The notes under the pieces: generated by a model
Told to the model about the DNA's origin: nothing
Database searches by the model: none
Seen by the model: only the letters and a program-made list of their open reading frames with translations
In this document: one piece after another, positions 1 to 8,415 of the stretch
How the letters are laid out: every line of letters begins with the position of its first letter
How positions within the stretch are numbered: the stretch's first letter is position 1
Made by a program: the position numbers and the translations under genes
NCBI GenBank assembly: GCA_021776915.1
Contig: JAIQZU010000046.1
Location: forward strand, 1-47,677
Reading direction: 5' to 3'
Source: Candidatus Scalindua sp.
GTDB taxonomy: Bacteria; Planctomycetota; Brocadiia; Brocadiales; Scalinduaceae
DNA: 47,677 nucleotides

Positions 1-80
1 TGAAACTTTGCGCCCTTGGCGCCTTTGCGTGAGAATTCTTTTTCCCTTTATCTGTGTAAATCTGTGGCTAAATATTTTGT
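1..80. repeat. Dispersed intergenic repeat remnant
   Basis: The left edge carries phrases of the kind CTTTGCGxxTTTGCGTGAGA and ATCTGTGTAAATCTGTGGC, which I recognise as low-complexity intergenic repeats found in many bacterial genomes. No ORF or RNA gene is visible. It lies downstream of the leftward DoxX gene. The identification rests on remembered phrasing, not on a second copy in this window. Confidence 0.35.
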
Positions 81-93
81 TTAAGATTTAGCG

Positions 94-519
94 TCAGGTC
101 CTTTTCTTACACCTGATTTGATCGTCGAGGGAGTATTTTCCGGGGCCTATGAAAATCAGACTTAAGAACAGAATCCCTGCTTCCATCGCATGCGAGTATA
201 CAACGAATGGATCTCCCTTGCTGATGTGCATTGACGCTGCCACAGTCATGGTTGCAAGCAGAGCGAAACAGGCAGGGCGGGTAAAAAAGCCCAGTGCCAA
301 TAGCAGACCTCCTGCAAATTCTGAAAATGCAGCCATAAGGCCCCAAGCCATGGGAGCAAAGCCGATCCCGAACGACTTCATGGTACCACCGAGCATTATC
401 CATTTTTCCGGGCCGCCTGTTAGTTTTGGCAGGCCGTGAATCATAAACATGATACCAATGCCTACACGTAGAATGAGCAGGCCTATGTCACGGTATTTAT
501 CTAAAAAACGTAAAATCAT
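94..519 (-). CDS. DoxX family integral membrane protein
   Basis: A 141-residue membrane protein with about four hydrophobic helices. The first helix holds the DoxX-like stretch LRVGIGIMFMIHGLPKL, and the middle has small-residue-rich helices (EFAGGLLLALGFFTRPA). Length and layout match the DoxX/SURF4-like superfamily, small inner-membrane proteins often linked to redox or thiosulfate metabolism but mostly of unknown function. The ATG lies just after a purine-rich AAGGAGGAAGTT on the minus strand, a good ribosome site. It stands alone with repeat DNA on both sides, so context does not refine the role. Confidence 0.85.
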   Translation of the reverse strand: MILRFLDKYRDIGLLILRVGIGIMFMIHGLPKLTGGPEKWIMLGGTMKSFGIGFAPMAWGLMAAFSEFAGGLLLALGFFTRPACFALLATMTVAASMHISKGDPFVVYSHAMEAGILFLSLIFIGPGKYSLDDQIRCKKRT

Positions 520-565
520 AACTTCCTCCTTAATTTTAATAATATAGAAATTGCAATGTTGATTA

Positions 566-612
566 CACTTCGACTTCGCTCAGTGTGACGTCATTCCGAG
601 CGGAGTCGAGGA
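566..612. repeat. Short palindromic intergenic repeat
   Basis: The spacer between the DoxX and hydrolase genes contains GACTTCGCTC and, 15 bases on, GAGCGGAGTC, which form imperfect inverted arms around GTGACGTCATTCC. The phrase TCATTCCGAGCG-GAGTCGAGGAAT is typical of REP-like intergenic elements. It could act as a weak hairpin between the two leftward genes. There is no T-run to call it a terminator. Confidence 0.4.
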
Positions 613-613
613 A

Positions 614-1576
614 TTAATTATGTTTTAAGAATTCAATTGTGCGCTCTTCCGACCAGTAACTTCTATCTTTTTTAAATTGTATAAAGCCAACATGGCCGCC
701 ATACTTGGGCATTTCTAAATAAACATATTTGCTGTTCGATGCTTCTTTAACCGGATAACAACCATCGGCAATAAAAGGGTCGTTGCGGGCATTTACGATT
801 AATGTTGGAATCTTAATCTCTGATATAAATTGATTACTGCTACACCTGTTCCAGTAATCTTCTGCGTTTTTGAAGCCATGAAGCGGTGCAGTGTATCGGT
901 CGTCATAGTCCTTAAAATTCTTTATTAAATGAAAATTGTCATCATTTATCCGTCCGGGCATCAATTCCATTTTAGCCTTGATCTTTTGATGCAGGGTTAT
1001 TAAAAATTGCCTCATATATATTGTATTTTTAAATTTAGCAAGTTCCCGTGTACTTGCCTTTAAATCACAGGGAACTGAAAACACAACAGACCTTTCTATT
1101 TTGCTGTCAATCCGGCTGCTTTTGTTACCAAGATAAACCAGTGTTAAATTACCTCCCATGCTGAACCCTATTAATACAATTTTCTGATAAGACATAGTCT
1201 TTACTGCATGTTCAATTACAATTTCCAAATCGTCAATTGTGCCACTATTATAAAAACGTAACTGTCGATTTATCTCTCCGGAACATGACCTATAGTTCCA
1301 TGCCAGGGCGTCCCAGCCATTTCGGTTAAGCATCTTAACCATTCCTACTACATAATGGCGGTGTGAACTACCCTCTAAACCATGAGAAATAATTGCCAGC
1401 TTTTTGCTTCCTGTCTTCGACCAATCAATGTCCAGAAAATCATCATCATGCGTGTAAATGCGTTCCCTCTGATAAAAACCAGTATCAAATTTCCTGAACA
1501 ATGAAGGATAGATTGATTGTACATGTCCATTCTTAAGAAGAAATGGAGCCTGATAATTAGATTTGCTTAATGGCAT
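614..1576 (-). CDS. YheT-type alpha/beta hydrolase
   Basis: A 320-residue alpha/beta-fold hydrolase of the YheT/COG0429 type. The usual N-terminus of the family is visible (FLLKNGHVQSIYPSLFR). The nucleophile elbow GFSMGGN puts Ser at about residue 139. A late acid lies in NARNDPF and the catalytic His in GGHVGF, so the triad looks complete. Members are esterases or lipases of largely unknown substrate. The start is placed at MPLSKSNY because the open frame continues 69 codons upstream only through a dispersed repeat (1583-1777), giving an Arg/Cys/Pro-rich extension unlike the family. No Shine-Dalgarno is seen before 1576, so the repeat-derived extension cannot be wholly excluded. Confidence 0.85.
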   Translation of the reverse strand: MPLSKSNYQAPFLLKNGHVQSIYPSLFRKFDTGFYQRERIYTHDDDFLDIDWSKTGSKKLAIISHGLEGSSHRHYVVGMVKMLNRNGWDALAWNYRSCSGEINRQLRFYNSGTIDDLEIVIEHAVKTMSYQKIVLIGFSMGGNLTLVYLGNKSSRIDSKIERSVVFSVPCDLKASTRELAKFKNTIYMRQFLITLHQKIKAKMELMPGRINDDNFHLIKNFKDYDDRYTAPLHGFKNAEDYWNRCSSNQFISEIKIPTLIVNARNDPFIADGCYPVKEASNSKYVYLEMPKYGGHVGFIQFKKDRSYWSEERTIEFLKHN

Positions 1577-1582
1577 TATGCA

Positions 1583-1777
1583 ATTAAAAAACTGTCGTTG
1601 TAGCCGCAGGTTTCCTGCCCGAATAGGTACCCGTCCGAACGGCATTCCGGGCGGGCAGGCGGGTAGCCTGCGTTTTTCATCATTTAATGGGTTTATGACA
1701 ATTTCACATAAGTTACGCAACCTGACAGAGCTAAGCTCAGCTTTGAGGTTGCGGCTACTTGAATCGCTCAATTTATA
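1583..1777 (+). repeat. MITE-like repeat, copy A
   Basis: First of five related elements. It has the core GTAGCCGC ... AGCCTGCGTTTT ... AAGTTACGCAACCT ... AGGTTGCGGCTAC and ends in TCGCTCAATTTA. The left terminus is eroded (CAATTAAAAAACTG). Like copy B it carries a G+C-rich insert with CCTGCCCGAATAGGTACCC and GGGCGGGCAGGCGGG. The terminal hairpin loop is enlarged by a nested GAGCTAAGCTC. It sits directly upstream of the hydrolase start. Confidence 0.75.
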
Positions 1778-1946
1778 TTTCAAATACCCAACATTACTTT
1801 TATATTATCTTAACAAATAGTAGATTCTAATTCTTCCTAAATTGTTTGATTAGACCCTTATTTGATTTCTATCAGTTTATTCACATTTCAATACCCGTCA
1901 AAATATATTGCTTGAATTCGGAAACAGATAAGCATAACATATTGAA

Positions 1947-2387
1947 ATGAATAAATTAGAAAAGACAAGCTTGGCCGCAGGTTTATTTTTTGGCGTTACC
2001 GGAGTTATTCTGGGTGCGGTGGGCAGTCATGCCCTGGAAGGACATACAACAGAAGCATTGAATTTTTTTCGGATAGGAAACAGATACCAGATTTATCATG
2101 CCCTGTTTTTATTGATATTGGGGTTATTACAAAGCCGATATCCGGGGAAACTGATAAACTTGTCTATCTACAACACAATAGCGGGTACCGTGTTGTTCTC
2201 AGGTTCCTTATATTTGTTCACACTTGCAAAAATCAAGGTTGGTATCATTACGCCAATAGGAGGCCTGCTCTTGATCTCAGGATGGGTTTTGTTATTGATA
2301 CAGGTATTAGCTACAAAATCGCAACCTGAACATTCCCCGGACAAAAAGCGTCCCTGCCCGTCCGGCAGGCGGGGAGGACTTTCCTAA
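1947..2387 (+). CDS. DUF423 family membrane protein
   Basis: A 146-residue protein with four hydrophobic helices. It carries the DUF423 (YwdK/YgdD-like) signature: GAVGSHALEGH after the first helix, RYQIYHALFLL in the second, and a Gly-rich pair of C-terminal helices. The family has no firm function. Members are usually 120-130 residues. Here the last 15 or so residues (KKRPCPSGRRGG) are encoded by a short G+C-rich palindromic repeat at about 2352-2374 that seems to have entered the 3' end. The start ATG follows TATTGAA, with only a weak ribosome site. A clear terminator hairpin lies 40 bases downstream. Confidence 0.8.
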   Translation: MNKLEKTSLAAGLFFGVTGVILGAVGSHALEGHTTEALNFFRIGNRYQIYHALFLLILGLLQSRYPGKLINLSIYNTIAGTVLFSGSLYLFTLAKIKVGIITPIGGLLLISGWVLLLIQVLATKSQPEHSPDKKRPCPSGRRGGLS

Positions 2388-2425
2388 ACTTCATCAGAAA
2401 CTAACCGAATAGATTAGTCGAAACG

Positions 2426-2456
2426 AAAGAACCCACCGTAAAGGTGGGTTCTTTTA
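2426..2456. terminator. Bidirectional intrinsic terminator
   Basis: A perfect 12-bp stem AAAGAACCCACC / GGTGGGTTCTTT with loop GTAAA is followed by TTTT on the plus strand and preceded by As, so it also gives Ts on the minus strand after the first few stem bases. It sits between the end of the rightward DUF423 gene and the 3' end of the leftward tRNA-Asn and can serve both. Confidence 0.85.
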
Positions 2457-2459
2457 TAT

Positions 2460-2534
2460 TGGCTCCTCGGGTAGGATTCGAACCTACAACCTAGTGGTTA
2501 ACAGCCACCCACTCTACCATTGAGCTACCGAGGA
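2460..2534 (-). tRNA. tRNA-Asn (GTT)
   Basis: Read on the minus strand, the 7-bp acceptor TCCTCGG pairs with CCGAGGA. The D-arm region is GCTCAATGGTAGAGT. The anticodon stem-loop is GGTGG-CTGTTAA-CCACT with anticodon GTT. The T-arm is GTAGGTTCGAATCCTAC, the discriminator is G and the CCA is encoded. All arms close, so the gene looks functional. Its 5' end overlaps the 3' end of the GIY-YIG gene on the same strand by 21 bases, suggesting the two may be co-transcribed. Confidence 0.97.
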
Positions 2535-2762
2535 ATTTAACTTTTGTTTTATTTGTTCTCTGCCAATACCGCTTTTATAATATTTTTCACGTTTTCTCGC
2601 TTCGTCTGCTGAATTATATTCTTCTTTATAGAGCATTACGAAAGGCCTTCGTGATCTGGTTGAAACTGTTTTCCCTTTATTGTGTTGTTTTAATCGATCA
2701 TCCGGATCCCTACTCATTCCAATATATATACCATTGTCTTTCAAGCTTTTCAATATATACAC
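2514..2762 (-). CDS. GIY-YIG nuclease-domain protein
   Basis: An 82-residue single-domain GIY-YIG protein. VYILKS...GIYIGMS is the name-giving motif (second part YIG), RLKQHNKGK carries the conserved Arg, and KREKYYKSG carries the metal-binding Glu. Such stand-alone UvrC-N-like proteins are putative nucleases of unknown role. The GTG at 2762 is used here; the frame extends to KWHVYILKS with no ATG, so CTG or another codon farther up is possible. The stop codon TAG falls inside the D-arm of the downstream tRNA-Asn, so the last residues (SSVAQW) are read from tRNA sequence. A decayed partial copy lies at 2841-2935. Confidence 0.8.
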   Translation of the reverse strand: MYILKSLKDNGIYIGMSRDPDDRLKQHNKGKTVSTRSRRPFVMLYKEEYNSADEARKREKYYKSGIGREQIKQKLNSSVAQW

Positions 2763-2840
2763 ATGCCATTTCTGTATCTTAAACAGTCACCCCTGCCTAC
2801 CGGCAGGCAGACACTCTATTATTGCTTGTCTACCGACAGG

Positions 2841-2935
2841 TATAAGCTACCGAGGAATTTGTATCTTTTTTAGTTGTTTTACATTTTTATTGCTTTGCTG
2901 TCTGAATTATATTCTTCTTTGCATTACATAGCATT
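2841..2935 (-). pseudogene. Decayed partial copy of tRNA-Asn 5' end and GIY-YIG 3' end
   Basis: The bases AGCTACCGAGGAATTT, which are the tRNA-Asn 5' end plus the GIY-YIG 3' end at 2523-2538, recur at 2845-2860. Farther on, CTGAATTATATTCTTCTTT (2609-2627) recurs at about 2901-2919. The middle is shortened and diverged. The copy has the same orientation as the intact pair and keeps only the 5' stub of the tRNA and the C-terminal coding part of the nuclease gene. It looks like the scar of a tandem duplication followed by deletion. Confidence 0.65.
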
Positions 2936-2995
2936 GTGTAAAGCTTAAGATTATTTTACCAGCAACTATCTATAATTGAAGTTTTATAACATTAA

Positions 2996-3174
2996 TACCT
3001 GAATTGAGCGATTTTTTTTTACATGCCGTTGTAGCCGCTGGCTTCCTGCCCGAATAGGTACCCGTCCGAACGGCATTGCCGGGCGGGCGGGTAGCCTGCG
3101 TTTTACATCCCCTGATGGATTTGTGTAAGTTACGCAACCTCAAGGTTGCGGCTACGAAATCGTTCAATTTAGAT
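2996..3174 (+). repeat. MITE-like repeat, copy B
   Basis: A nearly complete copy. The left terminus is TACCTGAATTGAGCGATTTT and the right terminus AAATCGTTCAATTTAGATA is its imperfect inverse. The core matches copies A and D in the same orientation, with the G+C-rich insert CCTGCCCGAATAGGTACCC ... CCGGGCGGGCGGG shared with copy A only. TA lies at both outer edges. No ORF is credible inside. It fills the spacer upstream of the accD 3' end. Confidence 0.8.
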
Positions 3175-3193
3175 AATACTCAATGGTAACAAT

Positions 3194-4018
3194 TCAGTTG
3201 CTGCGATTAACGTTGCAATAATCCAGGATTTTTGAAATCTCCGGCCTTAACCGGCTGCGTTCAGTTATTATATCAATAAATCCATGCTTGAGCATGGATT
3301 CAGAAGATTGAAACCCCTTGGGTAACGTTTTCTTAATAGTTTCTTTAATTACTCTCGGGCCTGCAAACCCCACAAGCGCACCAGGTTCGGCCATTATAAT
3401 GTCTGCCTGCGAGGCAAAGCTGGCCATGACACCACCTAAAGTCGGGTCTGTAAGTACTGAGATAAACAGTAGCCCTGCATCCTGGAGTCTCGCTATGGCA
3501 GCACAAGTCTTAGCCATTTGCATGAGGGATAAGGCGCCCTCGTGCATTCTTGCTCCTCCTCCAGAGCCTGAGATTATGATAAGAGGCAACCATAATTCCC
3601 TTGCCTTTTCGGCTGCTCTCGTAATCTTTTCTCCTACCACAGATCCCATGCTTCCCATTATAAAGGTAGAATCTGTGACACCGAAGATAATTTCCTTTCC
3701 ATCAATAAACCCTTTTCCAACCGTGGCCGCTTCGTTTAAGTTTGTTTTCTTCTGTTCACTTAAAACCCTGTCTTTATATTTTATACGGTCCTTAAAATTC
3801 AATGGATCAGCAGGTACCATATCATTCCAGTATTCCTCAAAACTGTCTTTGTCGAGTGTGATATTTATGCGCTCACTGGTGGACACCCTGAAGTGGTAAT
3901 TACACTCAGGGCAGACATTGTGTTTCTCCTCCACCTGTTTCTTGTAAACCACGCTTTTACACCCGTCGCATCTTTTCCATAATCCATCGGGTATATTCTT
4001 TTTTCTTCTAAAGAACAA
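3194..4018 (-). CDS. accD: Acetyl-CoA carboxylase carboxyltransferase subunit beta
   Basis: A 274-residue AccD. With the alpha subunit (accA, not in this window) it transfers CO2 from carboxybiotin to acetyl-CoA, the committed step of fatty-acid synthesis. The N-terminal zinc ribbon is intact (Cys17, Cys20, Cys36, Cys39 in CDGC...CPEC). The crotonase-like fold follows with SGSGGARMHEG and the oxyanion-region GVMASFA...GFAGPRVI, the usual AccD blocks. Length is normal. It is last in the leftward group gapA-pgk-rpe-accD, 97 bases after rpe, so it may share transcription. The ATG at 4018 directly precedes the usual basic start (FFRRKK). Confidence 0.95.
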   Translation of the reverse strand: MFFRRKKNIPDGLWKRCDGCKSVVYKKQVEEKHNVCPECNYHFRVSTSERINITLDKDSFEEYWNDMVPADPLNFKDRIKYKDRVLSEQKKTNLNEAATVGKGFIDGKEIIFGVTDSTFIMGSMGSVVGEKITRAAEKARELWLPLIIISGSGGGARMHEGALSLMQMAKTCAAIARLQDAGLLFISVLTDPTLGGVMASFASQADIIMAEPGALVGFAGPRVIKETIKKTLPKGFQSSESMLKHGFIDIITERSRLRPEISKILDYCNVNRSN

Positions 4019-4115
4019 TTATGTTTCTCCCCTCATTTCTTCAACAAAGCTTTTGGATAAAAAAGGTGGATTAAGGCCATAGGCCGTATCCACATATACG
4101 CTGTAAGTATAGTCT

Positions 4116-4796
4116 CTAGCTTTTCATAAATAAATAAGAATTTTCCTGTGCCTTCCGGCGGAGTTCTTCTATTGCTTCTTTATAATCATCCTTTGAGAAT
4201 ATGGACGTCGCCGCAGCAAAAACATTAGCGCCTGCAGATGCTGCGTCAGGAATCGTTTCCGGTTTTATGCCGCCATCGACTTCAATATCAAGATTTTCAG
4301 GCGCTATTTCCCTCAGCTTTCTTAGTTTATCACATACGTATTTTTTGAAAGACTGTCCTGAGAATCCAGGATAAACCGTCATTACAAGGAGTATATCAAT
4401 AGATTCAAGTAACTTTGCAACCGTCTGTTCGTGCGTGTCAGGGTTAATTGCAACCCCCGCTTTTATACCTCGATCTTTGATTAAATTGATAACATTCAAC
4501 GGATTATCTGTTGCCTCAATGTGAAAAGTTAAGATATCATTCTGCTCTGTCTTCTTAGTAAATGATTCTACGTATTTATCCGGGTTCTCAATCATTAGAT
4601 GGATATCCAGAGGGACTTTCGTAATTTCTTTTATTCCTTCAACAATAAAAGGCCCCATCGTCAGGTTTGGAACAAAATGCCCGTCCATAACGTCAATGTG
4701 AATCAAATCAACACCCGCTTGTTCCACCCTCTTAATTTCATTTCCTAACTGTGTCGGGTCAGCGGCAAGTATTGAAGCAGATATTTTTATTTGCAT
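4116..4796 (-). CDS. rpe: Ribulose-phosphate 3-epimerase
   Basis: A 226-residue TIM barrel that interconverts ribulose 5-phosphate and xylulose 5-phosphate in the pentose-phosphate or Calvin route. Family motifs are in order: SASILAAD at the N-terminus, HIDVMDGHFVPN with the metal/catalytic His33 and Asp35, IHLMIENP, MTVYPGFSGQSF and EVDGGI with the second catalytic Asp. It lies 21 bases after pgk and before accD, so it is probably in the same transcript. Xylulose 5-phosphate would link it to the phosphoketolase at the right edge of the window, an inference only. Confidence 0.95.
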   Translation of the reverse strand: MQIKISASILAADPTQLGNEIKRVEQAGVDLIHIDVMDGHFVPNLTMGPFIVEGIKEITKVPLDIHLMIENPDKYVESFTKKTEQNDILTFHIEATDNPLNVINLIKDRGIKAGVAINPDTHEQTVAKLLESIDILLVMTVYPGFSGQSFKKYVCDKLRKLREIAPENLDIEVDGGIKPETIPDAASAGANVFAAATSIFSKDDYKEAIEELRRKAQENSYLFMKS

Positions 4797-4817
4797 ATTT
4801 AAATAGTTTTAATAGTT

Positions 4818-6029
4818 TTATTCAGCGCCCGGGTTATCAGTCAGCGCTGCAATACCGGGTAATTCTTTACCCTCTAATAATTCCAGAAAGGCTCCGCCTC
4901 CTGTGGATATGAAGGACACCTTGTACGATTCTCCCATTCTGTGGAATGCAAGGTCTGTGTCTCCTCCTCCTACAATGGTCAATGCATATGCGGAAACAAC
5001 AGATTCCACCATTGCATATGTGCCTCTGCTAAAGGCATCTATTTCAAATGCCCCCATAGGGCCATTCCAGATGATTGTTTTTGCATTCTGCATTGCCTCA
5101 GTGAAAAGTTTTGTGCTTGCAGGCCCGATATCCAGGGCGAACCAGTTATCAGGAATCTCCTGGAAGGTTACCAGCTTTGTTTCCATCGTAACGTCCGCCT
5201 TGCCGCTAAATTTATCTGCAATCACAAAGTCCACGGGTAAATATATTTTAACACCTCTTTCCTTGGCAAGCTTGTTTATCATTAAAACCTTTGCCGTCAC
5301 ATTTTCATCTACCGTTGCCTTGCCAACCCCATATCCATGTACCGCAAGGAAAGGAAATGCCATTGCACCGCCAATAATTATTTTATCAACCTTTTTTACA
5401 AGATTTTCTATGATCTTTATTTTGTCTATAACCTTTGCACCGCCAACGACAGCAACTACCGGCCTCGAAGGAACATTGACTGCCTTCTCAAAATAATCAA
5501 TCTCCCTCTTTAAAAGAAATCCTGCTGCTGACTGAGATACCATCCCATTCATGCCTACCATTGAAGCATGGGTTCTGTGGCAATTCCCGAATGCATCCTG
5601 TACCATTACATCACATAAGCTGGCCAGCTCTTTGGCAAACTCAGGATCGTTTTCCTGTTCTCCCTTGTGAAAACGCAGGTTTTCAAGAAGCAGGACGTCT
5701 TCAGGCTGCATAGCGTCAACTTGTTTCTTCACCTCAGGGCCGATACAGTCAGCCGCCAGCTTCACTTCCTTGTTCAGAAGCCTGTTGAGCCTCCTGGCCA
5801 CCGGTTTTAAACTGAATTCCGACAAGACCTTTCCACCCGGCCTGCCCAGGTGAGAGGCAAGGATTATTCTTGCACCTTCATCAAGTAAATAATTTATAGT
5901 TGGCAAGGTGGCCCTTATCCTGGCATCATCGGTTATATTTCCCTGATCGTCAAAGGGGACATTATAATCCACTCGCACAAATACCTTCTTGCTTTTCAGG
6001 TCAAGATCTTTGATAAAAAGTTTGTTCAT
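4818..6029 (-). CDS. pgk: Phosphoglycerate kinase
   Basis: A 403-residue Pgk that converts 1,3-bisphosphoglycerate and ADP to 3-phosphoglycerate and ATP. Visible hallmarks are VFVRVDYNVPF near the N-terminus, LASHLGRPGG, the hinge and nucleotide region GGAKVIDKI, NGPMGAFE and the C-terminal GGGDT. The start is set at MNKLFIKDL: it is 14 bases after the gapA stop, preceded by AAAGGAATTCATCAGG, and fits the family N-terminus. The longer frame reaching into gapA (to 6098) is rejected. It forms a tight pair with gapA. Confidence 0.96.
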   Translation of the reverse strand: MNKLFIKDLDLKSKKVFVRVDYNVPFDDQGNITDDARIRATLPTINYLLDEGARIILASHLGRPGGKVLSEFSLKPVARRLNRLLNKEVKLAADCIGPEVKKQVDAMQPEDVLLLENLRFHKGEQENDPEFAKELASLCDVMVQDAFGNCHRTHASMVGMNGMVSQSAAGFLLKREIDYFEKAVNVPSRPVVAVVGGAKVIDKIKIIENLVKKVDKIIIGGAMAFPFLAVHGYGVGKATVDENVTAKVLMINKLAKERGVKIYLPVDFVIADKFSGKADVTMETKLVTFQEIPDNWFALDIGPASTKLFTEAMQNAKTIIWNGPMGAFEIDAFSRGTYAMVESVVSAYALTIVGGGDTDLAFHRMGESYKVSFISTGGGAFLELLEGKELPGIAALTDNPGAE

Positions 6030-6043
6030 CCTGATGAATTCCT

Positions 6044-7048
<1,005 letters not shown>

Positions 7049-7170
7049 TTAGTTTCCTTTCCGACCAATATAATAGATAATCCCGCTCCAAAATTCAAAA
7101 TCAATATTTATCCTCTATATACGTGAATTCATATAATTCCAGTTAGTTGCGACTTTTTGAGATGTCTTAT

Positions 7171-7212
7171 TTGAAAAGTTGTTTTTTCCTGTCTTTAGAC
7201 AGGATTTTTCAA
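7171..7212. other. Hairpin in gapA upstream region
   Basis: Inner arms CCTGTC-TTTA-GACAGG are flanked by TTTTTT on one side and ATTTTT on the other, with outer arms TTGAAAA and TTTTCAA. It resembles a bidirectional terminator but lies between two divergent genes. It could be an attenuator in the gapA leader or simply a terminator-like palindrome. The rest of the 7046-7444 spacer shows no gene. Confidence 0.4.
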
Positions 7213-7444
7213 TGATATTAAGAGAAGTAAAGGTTGCCTTTTCAAGATATAAGTATTCTATAAGACGAGGAAATACTTATGGATGTGATTAAAGCAAAGA
7301 GGTAAAATTTTAACACACCGCCTTAATTTGTCAAGTTTTTTCCGTTATATGTCATAGTTACAGGGCTCTTTGCATGCTTAATTAATAGACACATAGAACG
7401 CAAATTGTTATGATCAAAATTGTCTAATATAAAAAAGTACTATT

Positions 7445-8041
7445 ATGAAGAAATACGCAATACTATTTTTGCTTCTGTCCGGTTGTGTAACAATAGAAAA
7501 TATCTCTGAGACCGAAATTAACGAGAATTTTGCTCATAATGAGATTCAAAAAATTGCTGTAATTATGTTCGAAACACCAACAGACGATAAGGGAGATACC
7601 GGGCACGATTCAAAATCTATTATAGACCCGAATGCAGGAGCTGTTCTTGCCGATATGACTGCCAGGGAATTAGTGAAGTGGGGAAAATATGCAGTTGTTG
7701 ATAGGAAGGCGTTAGAAGAAGAGTTAGGATTAAAGAATCTCAGAGAAGAAGACTTCCTGCATACAGGAGACTATTCAAGCCTGGGAAGATTATCAGGTGT
7801 TGATGCCGTAGTCGTTGGCAAGGTTGATGATTTTGGGCTTTCGTATAAATCTTTATCTTTCGGGCTGGTTGTGTCACTAGTAACAAAAGTTTCATTCGCG
7901 GTAAGGTGTATCGACATAACTACAAATGAAACTATCTGGACTGTTAATATTAAGGGAACCACAAAAAATGACAGTGAAAAAGTTTTGGCATCTGAGCTTA
8001 TTACAAAAGCTATCAAAACGCTCAAGGCAAAGCTAGATTAA
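7445..8041 (+). CDS. CsgG/LpoB-like lipoprotein
   Basis: A 198-residue secreted lipoprotein. A lipobox LLSGC sits at residues 10-14, right after a short hydrophobic leader, so the mature protein starts at Cys14. The body (KIAVIMFETP, then ADMTARELVKWGKYAVVDR, then SGVDAVVVGKVDDFG) has the order of the CsgG/LpoB/FlgT-type fold: a strand-rich N-terminus, a helix with a VVDR-like strand, and a GxVxxF strand. Such proteins assemble outer-membrane pores or activate cell-wall synthases from the outer membrane. Which of these applies cannot be told. It is monocistronic, divergent from gapA. Confidence 0.7.
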   Translation: MKKYAILFLLLSGCVTIENISETEINENFAHNEIQKIAVIMFETPTDDKGDTGHDSKSIIDPNAGAVLADMTARELVKWGKYAVVDRKALEEELGLKNLREEDFLHTGDYSSLGRLSGVDAVVVGKVDDFGLSYKSLSFGLVVSLVTKVSFAVRCIDITTNETIWTVNIKGTTKNDSEKVLASELITKAIKTLKAKLD

Positions 8042-8273
8042 GAATATAATGCAAATCTTGACGTAAACCTTCCCATAGCTCCTCCTGCATTTAAGTGAGG
8101 ACTCTTGCGGTATTTTGCTTTCACCAGTTCTCCAGGCCTCTCTGCCGGCAAAGGTATTTAACCTGCCGGATTTACACTAAAACCTCACACAAAACCGGCA
8201 AAAGAGACCTTATAAATAAAACAACATTTTTACGGCTTATCTACAACCTGCTTACACCATTTTGGCCGTATTT

Positions 8274-8320
8274 TTACAACATATTGTAAGGGAAATAAAA
8301 AAATATACAAAATATTGTAT
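8274..8320. promoter_or_regulatory. Twin palindromic operators
   Basis: Two perfect 16-bp palindromes, TTACAACATATTGTAA (8274-8289) and ATACAAAATATTGTAT (8305-8320), share the form wTACAA-n-ATATTGTAw. Their centres are 31 bp apart, about three helical turns, so bound dimers would sit on one face. The second ends 7 bases before a TTGACA -35 box. This is a classic operator layout for the small gene at 8416. The rest of the 8042-8415 spacer shows nothing further I can name. Confidence 0.7.
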
Positions 8321-8327
8321 TTTTCTC

Positions 8328-8356
8328 TTGACAATGGCTGCCGCTTCTGTTAGATG
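8328..8356 (+). promoter_or_regulatory. Predicted sigma-70-type promoter
   Basis: A perfect -35 TTGACA (8328-8333), a 17-base spacer and TAGATG (8351-8356) as a weak -10. It points at the small gene starting at 8416 and lies next to the two palindromes. Confidence 0.5.
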
Positions 8357-8415
8357 ATGCAAATAAACTTAAGGTAATTTGATTTGACTTGGATAGATTT
8401 AACGAAAGGCAGGAC

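Noticed and set aside
1577-1783. 69-codon N-terminal extension of the YheT-type hydrolase
   Set aside because: It is encoded wholly by MITE-like copy A and is unlike the family. Kept as a finding but not as the called start.
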